64,000 bases of DNA, taken from the NCBI GenBank assembly GCA_963711505.1, contig CAVQEJ010000003.1, forward strand, positions 620,001 through 684,000. The letters are read 5' to 3'. This document shows positions 35,943 to 47,334 of this stretch, in pieces; the stretch's first letter is position 1, and each line of letters opens with the position of its first letter. The notes beneath the pieces were generated by a model. The model saw nothing but the letters and a program-made list of their open reading frames with translations, was not told where the DNA came from and made no database searches. Source of the DNA: JAGWRA01 sp963711505 (GTDB lineage: Bacteria; Acidobacteriota; Vicinamibacteria; Vicinamibacterales; CAVVIG01). A program made the translations under genes and the position numbers.

Positions 35943-38002
35943 TCAGCGCCGGCGGAGCAGCTTCCGGAACCCCCGCTCGTCGACGATGCGGACGCCGAGC
36001 GATTGCGCCCGGTCGGTACTTGGAGCCGGGGTCGTCGCCGGCGACCACCAGATCGGTGTGGCGGCTGACCGATCCCGATACCTGACCGCCTTCGTCCAGC
36101 ACGCGGGCCTGAGCCTCGTCACGGGTCATCCCGGAGAGCGATCCGGTGAAGACGACCGTCTGGCCTGCGAAGCGTCCGCGCGTCGCACGCGCGGCCGCGC
36201 GCGGCGTGACGCCCCGCTTCAGGCACTGGTCGATGATGCGGCGGTTCTGCCGGCGGTGGAAGAAGGCGGCGATGTCGGCCGACAGCGTCGGTCCGATCCC
36301 CGGAACGGCACGCAGGTCGCGTTCGCCGGCGTTCATGATGGCGTCCAACCGCCCGAAATGGCGCGCCAGGTCGCGCGCCGTCTGGGATCCGACGCCCGGA
36401 ATGCCGAGTGCGTAGAGGAAGTGGCCGAGATCCGGGTGCCGGGCGTTCTCGATCGCCTCCAGGAGGTTGCGCGTCGAGACCTCGGCGAAGCGTGCCACCT
36501 TGCGGAGGTCGGCCGCCTTCAGCGCGAACAGGTCGGCGACGCTCTTCACGAGACCGCCCGAGACGAGCGCGTCGACGGTCTCGGTGCCGAGCCCGCGGAT
36601 GTCGAGCGCGGGCCGCGATCCGAAGTGCGCGATGGCCGCCTTCAGCTGGGCCGGACAGGCGAGTCCGTTCGGGCACCGGTCCTGCGGCCCCTCGTGGACG
36701 ATCGGCGTCCCGCACGACGGGCACCGTCGCGGCATCGCGAACGGGCGGCTGCGCCGTGCGGTGCCGGCCGATCCGCTCGACGACCTCCGGGATGACGTCG
36801 CCGGCCCGTACCACCCGCACCGTGTCGCCGGCGCGCACGTCCTTGCGGGCCACTTCCTCGCGGTTGTGCAGCGTCGCCCGTGAGACCGTCACGCCGCCGA
36901 TCTCAATCGGCTCCAGGACGGCCACCGGCGTCAGCAGCCCCGTGCGGCCGACCTGCACGACGATGTCCGTCATCGTCGTCTGCTCGGCGCGCGGGGCGAA
37001 CTTGTAGGCGAGAGCCCAGCGGGGGTGCCGGGCCGTGGCCCGCAGGCGGTTCCTCGCGGGCAGGTCGTCCAGCTTGATGACGATGCCGTCAATCTCGAAG
37101 CCGAGCGATTCCCGCCGGGAGGCCATCCGATCGTGGTAGGTGAAGATGTCGTCGACCGTCCGGCCCGTGTGGTTCTCGCGGCTGGTGCGCAGCCCCCACG
37201 CCCGCAGCGCGTCCAGCAGCTCGGTGCCGCGCGTGAAGCGGGGACCTCCCGTCATGTCCAGCACATCGTAGAAGAACACTTCGAGCCGGCGATCGGCCGT
37301 CACGCGGGGATCGAGCTGCCGGATGGAGCCGGCGGCCGCGTTGCGCGGGTTGGCGAAGGTCGGCTCACCCCGCTTCGCGAGCCGCCGGTTCAACGCCTCG
37401 AAGTCCCTGATGCGGATGAGCGCCTCGCCGCGCACCGCGAGCCGGCGCGGCACGCGCGGTCCGTCGTCGCGCAGCCGCAGGGGGACGGATCCGATCGTCT
37501 TGACGTTCTCGGTGACGCCCTCGCCCCGCTCTCCGTCGCCGCGCGTCGACGCCCGGGTGAGCAGGCCCTTCTCGTACACCAGCTCGAGCGACAGCCCGTC
37601 GAACTTCGGCTCCAGCTCCCAGACGGGATCGCGCCCGACGGCATCGCGCACCCGGGCGTCGAACCGCCGGACGTCCTCGGGATCGACGACGGAATCGAGG
37701 CTCAGCAGCGGCGCGAGGTGCCGCACGGCAGGGAAGGTGGAGAGCGGCGCGCCGGCCACCCGTTGCGTCGGCGAGTCGGGCGTCACCAGCCGCGGATGCG
37801 CTTCTTCCAGCCGCTCCAGCTCGCGGAACAGCCGGTCGTAGGCCGCATCGGCGATCTTCGGCCGGTCCAGGACGTAGTACAGGTAGTCGTGTCGCCGGAT
37901 CTCCCGGCGCAGCTTCTCGATGCGGGCATGGACGGACGCGTTGCGCATGCGCCTCCGCTCGGTGCGGCTGGACGGGCCCGCCGGAGGAGTCGGGTCGCTC
38001 AT
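35943..38002 (-). CDS. ligA: NAD-dependent DNA ligase LigA, two frame breaks
   Basis: LigA seals nicks using NAD. The adenylation domain has the KFDG nucleophile motif (WELEPKFDGLSLELVY), then RGDGERGEGVTENVKTI, and an OB fold. A four-Cys zinc finger (CPSCG...CPNGLACPAQ), helix-hairpin-helix repeats and a C-terminal BRCT domain (GQTVVFTGSLSGMTRDEAQ) follow. One-base insertions near 36750 and 36022 break the frame. Removing them gives about 685 residues ending RKLLRRR. The start at 38002 (MSDPTPP) or 37948 (MRNASVHARIEKL) is open. The gene is essential, so the breaks are probably errors. Confidence 0.92.
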
Positions 38003-38139
38003 GGGATGCGCCGCCGCTTTCGGCCGGCGGCAGATGACAGACGCACCTTGTACTGCTCTAGTCCTCCTCATGAGGCCGGCCGTTGCCGCGGCGCATCATC
38101 CGCCCGTCCCCCACGGCCCATCGCGCACAGGACTGACCC

Positions 38140-38604
38140 ATGATTACGCTCCAGCGGATTCTGGTTCCGGTTGATTTCAGCGAGACGTCGGATGCGGCCC
38201 TGAGGTACGGGCGTGCGCTGGCGGAGAACTTCCACGGGTCACTGCAGCTGCTGCACGTGCTCGAGAACCCGCTGCTGCAGAACGTGGCCAGCGAAGTTTA
38301 CGTGCCGCCGCCGAACTTCTACGAAGACTGGGAGGCCTCCGTGCGGCAGAAGCTGGACGGCCTGCTGTCGGGCGTCGACCGCCAGGCGCTGCAGGCGAGC
38401 TGCAGCATCCGTCACGGCAGCCCGTTCGTGGAGATCATCAACTGCGCCCAGGACGAGAACATCGACCTCATCGTGATGGGGACGCACGGCCGGGGCGCCG
38501 TGGGCCACCTGCTGCTCGGCAGCGTGGCCGAACGGGTCGTCCGGAAGGCGCCGTGCCCCGTGCTGACCGTGCGGTGCCGCGAGCACGAGTTCGTGAAGCC
38601 CTGA
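38140..38604 (+). CDS. Universal stress protein (UspA family)
   Basis: This is a 154-residue single-domain Usp. It starts ILVPVDFSETSDAALRYGRALA and ends with the ATP-binding GTHGRGAVGHLLLGSVAERVVRKAPCPVLTV, matching G-x2-G-x9-G(S/T). Such proteins bind ATP and respond to starvation or energy stress. It is convergent with the phosphoribosyltransferase gene. Confidence 0.93.
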   Translation: MITLQRILVPVDFSETSDAALRYGRALAENFHGSLQLLHVLENPLLQNVASEVYVPPPNFYEDWEASVRQKLDGLLSGVDRQALQASCSIRHGSPFVEIINCAQDENIDLIVMGTHGRGAVGHLLLGSVAERVVRKAPCPVLTVRCREHEFVKP

Positions 38605-38633
38605 GTGCCGGCCCCGGCGGGAACGGCGTCGTC

Positions 38634-39290
38634 TCAGCTCCGCCGCTGGTCGGCGCGCGCCAGCGCGTCGGTGACCTCCGCGTCGGGCGTCTGCGAGAAG
38701 TCGTCGTACCACTCGCCGACGGCACTGAAGCCGGCGGGCGCAGCCACGGCGACGACGTCGTCGGCTTCGCGCCGGAGGCGGGCCACCGTGGCGGGGGCCG
38801 CGACCGGGACGGCGACGACGATGCGCCCGGCGCCCTGCGCGCGGGCCCAGGCCACGGCCGCCCGCATCGACGCGCCGGTGGCCAGTCCGTCGTCGATGAG
38901 GAGCACTGTCCGGCCGGTGAGCACCGCCCGCGGCCGGTTCCCGCGCCACAGCCGTTCCTGCCTGGTCAGTTCCAGCTGTTCCCGCTCGGCGACACGATCC
39001 ACCAGCGCCGTGCCGACTCCCAGCGAGTGGAGGAGCTCGTCGTTGAGCACCCGCACGCCGCCGGGGGCGAGCGCGCCCATCGCGAGCTCCGGCTGGCCCG
39101 GCGTGCCGAGCTTGCGGATTGCGAGGACGTCCAGCGGCGCATCGAGCGCCAGGGCGACTTCGAACGCCACCGGGACCCCGCCGCGGGCCAGCCCGAAGAC
39201 GTGCACGCCGGGATCCCCGGCGTACGCCTGCAGCAGGCCGGCGAGGCGTCGGCCGGCATCGGCCCGATCCCGGAAGCGGTCGGCTTGCAT
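38634..39290 (-). CDS. Phosphoribosyltransferase-domain protein
   Basis: This 218-residue type I phosphoribosyltransferase has the PRPP loop VLLIDDGLATGAS at about residue 128-140, an N-terminal FGLARGGVPVAFEVA strand-loop and a central hood. It resembles the stand-alone family often linked to stress genes rather than a named purine or pyrimidine enzyme; the base substrate is unknown. Divergent from glgX with an 86-base gap. Confidence 0.8.
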   Translation of the reverse strand: MQADRFRDRADAGRRLAGLLQAYAGDPGVHVFGLARGGVPVAFEVALALDAPLDVLAIRKLGTPGQPELAMGALAPGGVRVLNDELLHSLGVGTALVDRVAEREQLELTRQERLWRGNRPRAVLTGRTVLLIDDGLATGASMRAAVAWARAQGAGRIVVAVPVAAPATVARLRREADDVVAVAAPAGFSAVGEWYDDFSQTPDAEVTDALARADQRRS

Positions 39291-39376
39291 CCTCTCCTCT
39301 CCGGAAGAATACTCAAATTGCGGGCACGCGGCGGCGGCGATCGCAGCCCGTGCGAACAGAGAGTGAAGGGAGTCCC

Positions 39377-41544
<2,168 letters not shown>

Positions 41545-41587
41545 CGGCCCGGTACCGGTCGCGCCGGGCCGTGCGGCGGAGCGGGAG

Positions 41588-43126
41588 ATGATTGTCGAGG
41601 ATCAGCAGGCCGTCATCGCCTTCCTCTCGTCTCCGGCCGCCTACGGCGGCCGTGTCGGGGAGGTGCGCCGCATCGACACCCACAGCGCCGTCGTCTTCCT
41701 CGCCGGCGACCGCGCGTTCAAGCTGAAGCGCGCCGTCCGGTACGACTATCTCGACTTCTCGTCCCGCGAACGCCGTCGGACCTCTTGCGAGGCGGAGGTC
41801 GCGCTGAACCGGCGCACGGCGCCGTCGATCTACCGCGGGACGGTTGCGGTCACCCGGGCGTCCGACGGGCGACTGACGCTCGGCGGGCGCGGCGAGCCCG
41901 TCGACTGGCTCGTCGAGATGGCGCGGTTCGACGAGGACACCCTGTTCGATCGACTGGCCGCGCGCGACGCGCTATCGATCGATCTGATGCCGCCGCTGGC
42001 GAAGGCGATTGCGCGCTTTCACCGTGACGCCGAGCCGGTCCGCACCCACGGCGGACGGGCCGGCATGGCGTGGGTGATCGACGGCAACGAGGCGGGGTTC
42101 GCCGAGCAGGGGACGGGCTTCCTCGATCCGGCCGCCTGTGCACGCCTGATCGCCCTCAGCCGCGCGGCGCTCGAGGCGCAGGCCGACCGGCTCGACGCAC
42201 GGCGGCGCGACGGACGCGTCCGGCGCTGCCACGGCGACCTGCACCTCCGGAACATCTGCCTCGTCGACGGCCGCCCGACGCTCTTCGACGCCGTCGAGTT
42301 CAACGACGAGATCGCCTGCATCGACGTCTTCTACGATCTCGCCTTCCTGCTGATGGACGTGTGGCGCCGGCAGCTGCGCGGGCACGCGAACGTGCTGTTC
42401 AACGACTGGATCGACGAGACGGGGGACCGCGACGCGTTGCCGCTGCTGCCGCTCTTCCTGTCGTGCCGGGCCGCCGTGCGGGCGAAGACGAGCGCGACGG
42501 CGGCCGGACTGCAGTCCGATCCGGCCCAGGCCGCGCCGCTGGGCGACGCGGCACGGGAGTACCCTGGAACGGGCCGAGGGGTTCCTGCGGCCGGCGGCTC
42601 CACGGCTGCTCGCCATCGGCGGCCTGTCGGGCACGGGGAAGTCGACCGTCGCCCGGGCACTCGCGCCGCGCATCGGTCCGCCGCCCGGCGCGCTGATCGT
42701 CCGCAGCGATCTGGTGCGGAAGCGTCTGATGGGAGCGGCGCCCCTCGATCCGCTGGGTCCCGAGGGCTACACGCCGGAGGTGACGAGCCGCGTCTACGAC
42801 ACGCTGGTGACGCAGGCGCGGACCGCACTGCGCGCCGGTCACGCCGTCGTGGCCGACGCCGTATACGGCCAGCCGGAGCAGCGACAGGCGATCGAGGACG
42901 CGGCCCGGATGGAAGGGGTCCCGTTCTCCGGGGTCTGGCTGGAGGCGCCCGAGCCGTGATGGTGGACCGCATCCGGACGCGCACGGGGGACGCCTCGGAT
43001 GCGACGCCGGACGTCCTGGCTGGGCAGCTCGCACGCGACACCGGGCCGCTGACGTGGTCGCGCATCGAATCCACCGATCGTGTCGGCCGGGTGTGCGACG
43101 TCATCGCGCAGCGGCTGCGAGGATGA
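41588..43126 (+). CDS. Two-domain kinase: APH-like domain plus P-loop kinase, two frame breaks
   Basis: Residues about 1-320 form an aminoglycoside-phosphotransferase-like fold with CHGDLHLRNICL (catalytic loop) and FDAVEFNDEIACIDVFYDLAFLLMD (metal-binding DFG-like segment). The second domain (about 330-512) is a P-loop kinase with GLSGTGKSTVARALA and resembles small-molecule kinases. This fused architecture is known as a family but its substrate is unknown. Frame breaks near 42553 (+1) and 42954 (-1, lost G) restore one 512-residue protein. It overlaps the next gene by four bases. Confidence 0.75.
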   Translation: MIVEDQQAVIAFLSSPAAYGGRVGEVRRIDTHSAVVFLAGDRAFKLKRAVRYDYLDFSSRERRRTSCEAEVALNRRTAPSIYRGTVAVTRASDGRLTLGGRGEPVDWLVEMARFDEDTLFDRLAARDALSIDLMPPLAKAIARFHRDAEPVRTHGGRAGMAWVIDGNEAGFAEQGTGFLDPAACARLIALSRAALEAQADRLDARRRDGRVRRCHGDLHLRNICLVDGRPTLFDAVEFNDEIACIDVFYDLAFLLMDVWRRQLRGHANVLFNDWIDETGDRDALPLLPLFLSCRAAVRAKTSATAAGLQSDPAQAAPLGDAAREYPGTGRGVPAAGGSTAARHRRPVGHGEVDRRPGTRAAHRSAARRADRPQRSGAEASDGSGAPRSAGSRGLHAGGDEPRLRHAGDAGADRTARRSRRRGRRRIRPAGAATGDRGRGPDGRGPVLRGLAGGARAVMVDRIRTRTGDASDATPDVLAGQLARDTGPLTWSRIESTDRVGRVCDVIAQRLRG

Positions 43127-43518
43127 CGCCGGGGTGCTTCCAGCTGCTGGCGGACCTCGTCGTCTGCGCCCACCTGGCGTTCGCGATCTTCGCCGTGGGC
43201 GGCGGGCTGCTGGTGATCCGCTGGCGCCGCGTCGCCTGGTGGCACCTGCCGGCCGCCGTCTGGGGGGCGGCGGTCGAGTTCGGTGGCTGGATCTGCCCGC
43301 TGACCGATCTGGAGAACTGGCTGCGGCTGCGCGCGGGTGTCTCCACCTACGCCGGCGACTTCGTCACCCACTATCTCGTTCCCGTGCTCTATCCCGTCCA
43401 TCTCACGCGCACCGTCCAGATCGTGCTGGGCACGGCGGTCGTGATCGTCAATGGGGCAGTCTACGCCTACGTGTTGGTGAAGGCGCGTCGGCGATCGGGG
43501 TTGGGGGTTGGGGACTAG
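43123..43518 (+). CDS. DUF2784-family membrane protein
   Basis: This 131-residue protein with four membrane helices matches DUF2784: LADLVVCAHLAFAIFAVGGGLLV, then WWHLPAAVWGAAVEFGGWICPLTDLENWLR and YLVPVLYPVHLT. ATG at 43123 overlaps the previous stop (ATGA). The last residues GLGVGD and the stop codon are supplied by the heptad array at 43498-43525. Function unknown. Confidence 0.8.
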   Translation: MTPGCFQLLADLVVCAHLAFAIFAVGGGLLVIRWRRVAWWHLPAAVWGAAVEFGGWICPLTDLENWLRLRAGVSTYAGDFVTHYLVPVLYPVHLTRTVQIVLGTAVVIVNGAVYAYVLVKARRRSGLGVGD

Positions 43519-43525
43519 GGATTCG
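43498..43525. repeat. Heptad repeat overlapping a stop codon
   Basis: GGGTTGG, GGGTTGG, GGACTAG and GGATTCG lie in perfect 7-bp phase. The TAG in the third unit (43516-43518) ends the DUF2784 gene. Confidence 0.8.
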
Positions 43526-43822
43526 GTGGTGCGACGGCGCGGCCTGACGCGCCTGCAGCCGGCGCCCCCACGCACGGCGCGTCAACGCGTAGTGCTCGCG
43601 CAGGCTCTCCATGTCGCCGGGCCGCAGCCGCAGCTGGGCCGTAGTGGCCCCTTCCCGGGCAGCCTCGTGGGCGCGTGGGTGCGACTCGGTCCAGGGCCAG
43701 GCGCACTGAGCCCGCGGACGATTGAGTACAATACCGGGGAGCGTACTCACCGCTCAGGCTCGCGGACGGGCCGGAGGGACGGGGCGGTGAGGCCGAGGGA
43801 CCAGGGAAGAGCGGACGGTGTG
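43519..43822. other. Gap of 304 bases with a possible gene remnant and a promoter
   Basis: No intact gene is seen. On the minus strand around 43545-43640 a short stretch reads DMESLREHYALTRRAWGRRL, which resembles the C-terminal end of cyclopropane-fatty-acid-synthase-type methyltransferases. The frame has no plausible start and the match is short. TACAAT at 43727-43732 may be the -10 element for the menaquinone cluster. Confidence 0.35.
43727..43732 (+). promoter_or_regulatory. Putative -10 element of the menaquinone cluster
   Basis: TACAAT at 43727-43732 lies about 90 bases before the MqnE-like gene. The -35 region is weak. This is the only promoter-like element before the cluster. Confidence 0.35.
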
Positions 43823-44701
43823 ATGAACGCGCTTGGAGACCTAGCCCGGAAAGTCGACGCCGACGAGCGTCTGTCGGACGCCGATGCCTACGAGCTGATG
43901 TCCACGCACGACGTCGTCGGGCTCGCGGCTCTGGCCGACGGCGTGCGGCGCCGGCGGCACGGCCGGCGGACGACGTTCGTGCGCGTGGCCGAAGCCGGCC
44001 TCAGCGGGCCGATGCCGGCGGTCGTCACGGCCGGCGAACTGCGGCTGTCGGGGGCGCCGGCCACTCTCGATTCGGCGCTGACCCGCGTCGGCCAGGTCAG
44101 GAGCGTCGCGGGCGATGTGGCCGTGTCGGCCTTCGACCTGGCCGAGCTGGAGACGCTGGCGGCCGACGAAGGGCTCTCGCTGCGGGCGCTGCTCGAGCGG
44201 CTGCAGGCGATCGGCCTCGAGCTGGTGGCCGAAGCGCCATTCGATCAGCTCCAGGATCCGCGGGCGGCCATCGAGGCCGCCAACATGGCGGGGCTGACGA
44301 TTGCGCGGCTCACGCTCAGGACGATGCCCCGCGACGGGCTGGTGCGGGTGTTCCGGGACATCGCGGACCTGCAGCGGGCGGTCGGCGTGCTGCGGAACTT
44401 CCAGCCGCTGCCGCGTGCGCTCATGCCCGAGGCGCCGACCACCGGCTACGCGGACGTCCGTCAGGTTGCGCTGGCCCGGCTGCTCGTCGACAATATCGAG
44501 TCGATCCAGGTCGACTGGATGCGATACGGCCCGAAGCTGGCGCAGTTCGCTCTGACCGCCGGCGCCGACGACGTCGACGGCGTGGCGGCGACGGCCGGGG
44601 TGAACGGCCGCGATCAGGCCGAGGAGGTCCGGCAGAACATTGTCGCCGCCGGGCTGGAACCGGTCGAGCGCACCGGGCGCTTCGATCTGGTGCCGGCCTG
44701 A
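43823..44701 (+). CDS. MqnE/CofH-like protein without radical SAM cysteines
   Basis: This 292-residue protein aligns by eye with the menaquinone radical SAM enzymes MqnE/MqnC. The N-terminus (LARKVDADERLSDADAYELMSTHDVVGLAALADGVRRRRHG) matches their leader helix. The end matches their barrel and C-terminal domain (TGYADVRQVALARLLVDNIESIQVDWMRYGPKLAQFALTAGADDVDGV...EEVRQNIVAAGLEPVERTGRFDLV). The segment that should hold CxxxCxxC is replaced by TTFVRVAEAGLSGP, and the whole protein contains no cysteine. It cannot carry the 4Fe-4S cluster, so it is probably a pseudoenzyme, partner or regulator of MqnC, whose gene starts 53 bases later. Confidence 0.75.
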   Translation: MNALGDLARKVDADERLSDADAYELMSTHDVVGLAALADGVRRRRHGRRTTFVRVAEAGLSGPMPAVVTAGELRLSGAPATLDSALTRVGQVRSVAGDVAVSAFDLAELETLAADEGLSLRALLERLQAIGLELVAEAPFDQLQDPRAAIEAANMAGLTIARLTLRTMPRDGLVRVFRDIADLQRAVGVLRNFQPLPRALMPEAPTTGYADVRQVALARLLVDNIESIQVDWMRYGPKLAQFALTAGADDVDGVAATAGVNGRDQAEEVRQNIVAAGLEPVERTGRFDLVPA

Positions 44702-44754
44702 GCCGGTCCGCCGGCGCGCCACACGGGACTCGCGGAATGCACGCGGGGGAAGAC

Positions 44755-45975
44755 ATGACGACGATCGCAGAACTGGCGGCGAAGGTGCAGGCGGGGGAGC
44801 GGCTCTCGGGCCCCGAGGCGCTCGAGCTGTACCGGCACGCGCCGCTGCACCTGCTCGGACGGCTGGCCGACGAGGTGCGCGCCCGGAAGCATCCCGACGG
44901 CGTCGTCACCTACATCATCGATCGCAACGTCAACTACACGAACGTCTGCACCGCGAAGTGCAGCTTCTGCGCGTTCTACCGCGAGGTCGGGTCCGCCGAC
45001 GGCTACGTGCTCGGCTTCGACGAGATCTTCCGGAAGATCGACGAGACGATCGCCGTCGGTGGCGTCCAGCTGCTCCTGCAGGGCGGCCACAACCCCGACC
45101 TGCCGCTCACGTGGTACGAGGATCTGTTCCGCGCCATCAAGGAGCGCTATCCCGACTTCCGGCTGCACGCCCTGTCGCCGCCCGAAGTGATCCACCTGTC
45201 GCGGCTCTCGCGCCTGCCGGTGGAGGACGTGGTGGCGCGCCTCGTGGCGGCGGGCCTCGACAGCATTCCCGGTGGCGGCGCCGAAGTCCTCGTCGACCGC
45301 GTCCGCAAGCTGCTGCACTGCTACGGCAAGGCGACCGCCGACGAGTGGCTCGACGTGATGCGGCACGCGCACCGCGCCGGACTGCGGACGACGGCGACGA
45401 TGATGTACGGCACGGTGGAGACCGACGAGGAACGGATCGAGCACATGCTCCGCCTGCGGGACGTGCAGGACGAGACGGGCGGATTCACGGCCTTCATCAC
45501 CTGGAGCTTCCAGCCGTCCCACACCGAGCTGGGCGGGTTCGAGGCGACCGGCGTCGACTACCTGCGCACGCTGGCGACGGCGCGGCTCGTGCTCGACAAC
45601 TTCGAGAATCTGCAGGCGTCGTGGGTCACCCAGGGCGGCAAGGTGGGGCAGCTCAGCCTCGCCTTCGGTGCCAACGACATGGGCTCGGTGATGATCGAGG
45701 AGAACGTCGTGCGGGCCGCCGGCGCGAGCTACTGCATGGACGAAGTCGAGATCGTCCGGAACATCGAGGACGCCGGGTTCGTGCCGCGGCGCCGCAACAT
45801 GCACTACGAACTGCTCGGCGGACCAATCTTCCGGGAGCGCGAGGTGCCGCGCATGCACAGCCTCGCGAAGGCGCGCCGCGAGGGCGACCATTCGGTGCCG
45901 GCCGAACTCGTCAACTATCCCGCGCGAAGCCGGAGCGGCAAGCGGCAGCGCGACGAGCACCGATCGGATGCCTGA
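44755..45975 (+). CDS. mqnC: Cyclic dehypoxanthinyl futalosine synthase MqnC
   Basis: MqnC is the radical SAM enzyme that cyclises dehypoxanthine futalosine in the futalosine route to menaquinone. The 406-residue protein has the cluster motif CTAKCSFCAFYR (about 62-73), a QLLLQGGHNPDLPLTWYEDL stretch, PGGGAEVL, TATMMYGTVET and WVTQGGKVGQLSLAFGANDMGSVMIEENVV. The last is typical of MqnC rather than MqnE. ATG at 44755 follows a GGGGGAAG site; an earlier ATG at 44737 is possible. The C-terminal ~25 residues are basic and unconserved. Confidence 0.9.
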   Translation: MTTIAELAAKVQAGERLSGPEALELYRHAPLHLLGRLADEVRARKHPDGVVTYIIDRNVNYTNVCTAKCSFCAFYREVGSADGYVLGFDEIFRKIDETIAVGGVQLLLQGGHNPDLPLTWYEDLFRAIKERYPDFRLHALSPPEVIHLSRLSRLPVEDVVARLVAAGLDSIPGGGAEVLVDRVRKLLHCYGKATADEWLDVMRHAHRAGLRTTATMMYGTVETDEERIEHMLRLRDVQDETGGFTAFITWSFQPSHTELGGFEATGVDYLRTLATARLVLDNFENLQASWVTQGGKVGQLSLAFGANDMGSVMIEENVVRAAGASYCMDEVEIVRNIEDAGFVPRRRNMHYELLGGPIFREREVPRMHSLAKARREGDHSVPAELVNYPARSRSGKRQRDEHRSDA

Positions 45976-46039
45976 AGACCGGCCCGGCAGCCTCAGGCCG
46001 CGCCCGCGAGGGAGCGGCGCGGGGCGGGGGGCCCCCGCC

Positions 46040-46076
46040 AGCGACCGAGCCGGGGTGTGGGGCGGAGCCCCACGTG
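46040..46076 (+). repeat. GC-rich repeat core between mqnC and the deaminase gene
   Basis: GAGCCGGGGTGTGGGGCGGAGCCCC closely matches the cores at 8342-8366 and the complement of 13019-13045, sitting just before the TTG start at 46081. Only the core is conserved here. Confidence 0.6.
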
Positions 46077-46080
46077 AGCC

Positions 46081-47333
46081 TTGATCCGATACCGCGCGTC
46101 CTGGATCCTCCCGATCGCCGACTCGCCCGTCCGGGACGGCTGGGTGGTGACCGATCGCGGCCGGATTGTCGCGCTCGGCCACCGCGTCGGCGATCCCGAG
46201 CCGGCCGGCATCACCGGCGAGATCGATCTCGGCCGCGCCGTCATCCTGCCGGGGCTGGTCAACGCCCATACCCATCTCGAGCTGTCCTTCCTGCGTGGCA
46301 CCATCGGTCCGCGCGACTCGTTCGTGCCGTGGGTTCGCGACGTGATCCGGGCGCAGCGCGGTCGGACCGATCCGCGCGCGCTGCCCGTACTGAACGCGAT
46401 CACCGCGGCGATCGCCGAAGCCCGCCGTGCCGGCACCGCGGCCATCGGTGACATCAGCAACACGCTCGCCGGCTTCGATCTGCTGGCGCTGAGCGGGCTG
46501 CGGGCCGTCGTGTTTCGGGAGCTGATCGGCTTCCGGCCGGAGGATCCGGAGGCGGTTGTGCGCGACGCCTGCGAGGAGATCGACGAGCTCGATGCGACGC
46601 CCCGCGTGCGCGCCAGCCTGGCGGCGCACGCGCCGTATCCCGTGGCGCCGCTGCTGTTCCGCGCGATCCGGCGCGCCATCGACAAGCGGCCGTTCGTCCC
46701 GTGCAGCGTGCACCTGGCCGAGTCGCCCGAGGAGGTCGAGTTCGTCCGCACCGGGCAGGGGCCCTGGCGGCGGCTGCTGGAGGACGTCGGCACGTGGGAT
46801 CCGGGCTGGGTCGCGCCCGGTGTGAGTCCGGTGAAGTACCTGGCCGAGGCCGGCTTCCTCGACAGCCGCGTGCTCGTGGTGCATGGCGTGCAGGCCGATC
46901 GCGCCGATCTCGAACGTCTGGCGGCAATCGGCGCCACGCTCGTCACCTGTCCGCGCAGCAACCGGTACACCGGTGTCGGCGATCCGCCGGTGTCGGCGTT
47001 CTATGCGTCCGGCGTGCGCGTGGCGGTGGGGACCGACAGCCTGGCGAGCGCACCCGATCTGAACGTGTTCGAGGAGCTGGCGAGCGCTGCGGCGGCTCGC
47101 GCCCGACGTGCCGGCCGCGAGGCTGCTCGACAGCGCCACGCGGCAAGGGTGCGCGCGCGCTGGGATTCGAGGCCGAACTCGGCGTCATCGCGCCCGGCCG
47201 GGCGGATGCGCTGATCGCCGTGCGCATTCCGCCCGGTACGGCGGATGTGGAAGAATATCTGGTGCAGGGCGTCCGCCCGGACGACATCGTCCGGCTCGAC
47301 GGGCCCACGGGCGCCTGGGAGGCGGGGCACTGA
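46081..47333 (+). CDS. Amidohydrolase, probable aminodeoxyfutalosine deaminase, two frame breaks
   Basis: This metal-dependent deaminase of the ATZ/TRZ/MqnX group has LPGLVNAHTHLELSFLRG (metal-binding HxH), SVHLAESPEEVEF, VVHGVQADRADLERLAA and GTDSLASAPDLNVFEELA. In MqnX-type futalosine pathways it converts aminodeoxyfutalosine to futalosine. The location between mqnC and a UbiA gene supports that. One-base insertions near 47087 and 47150 break the C-terminal part; corrected length is about 416 residues. TTG at 46081 is the best start available. Confidence 0.8.
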
Positions 47334-47334
47334 G

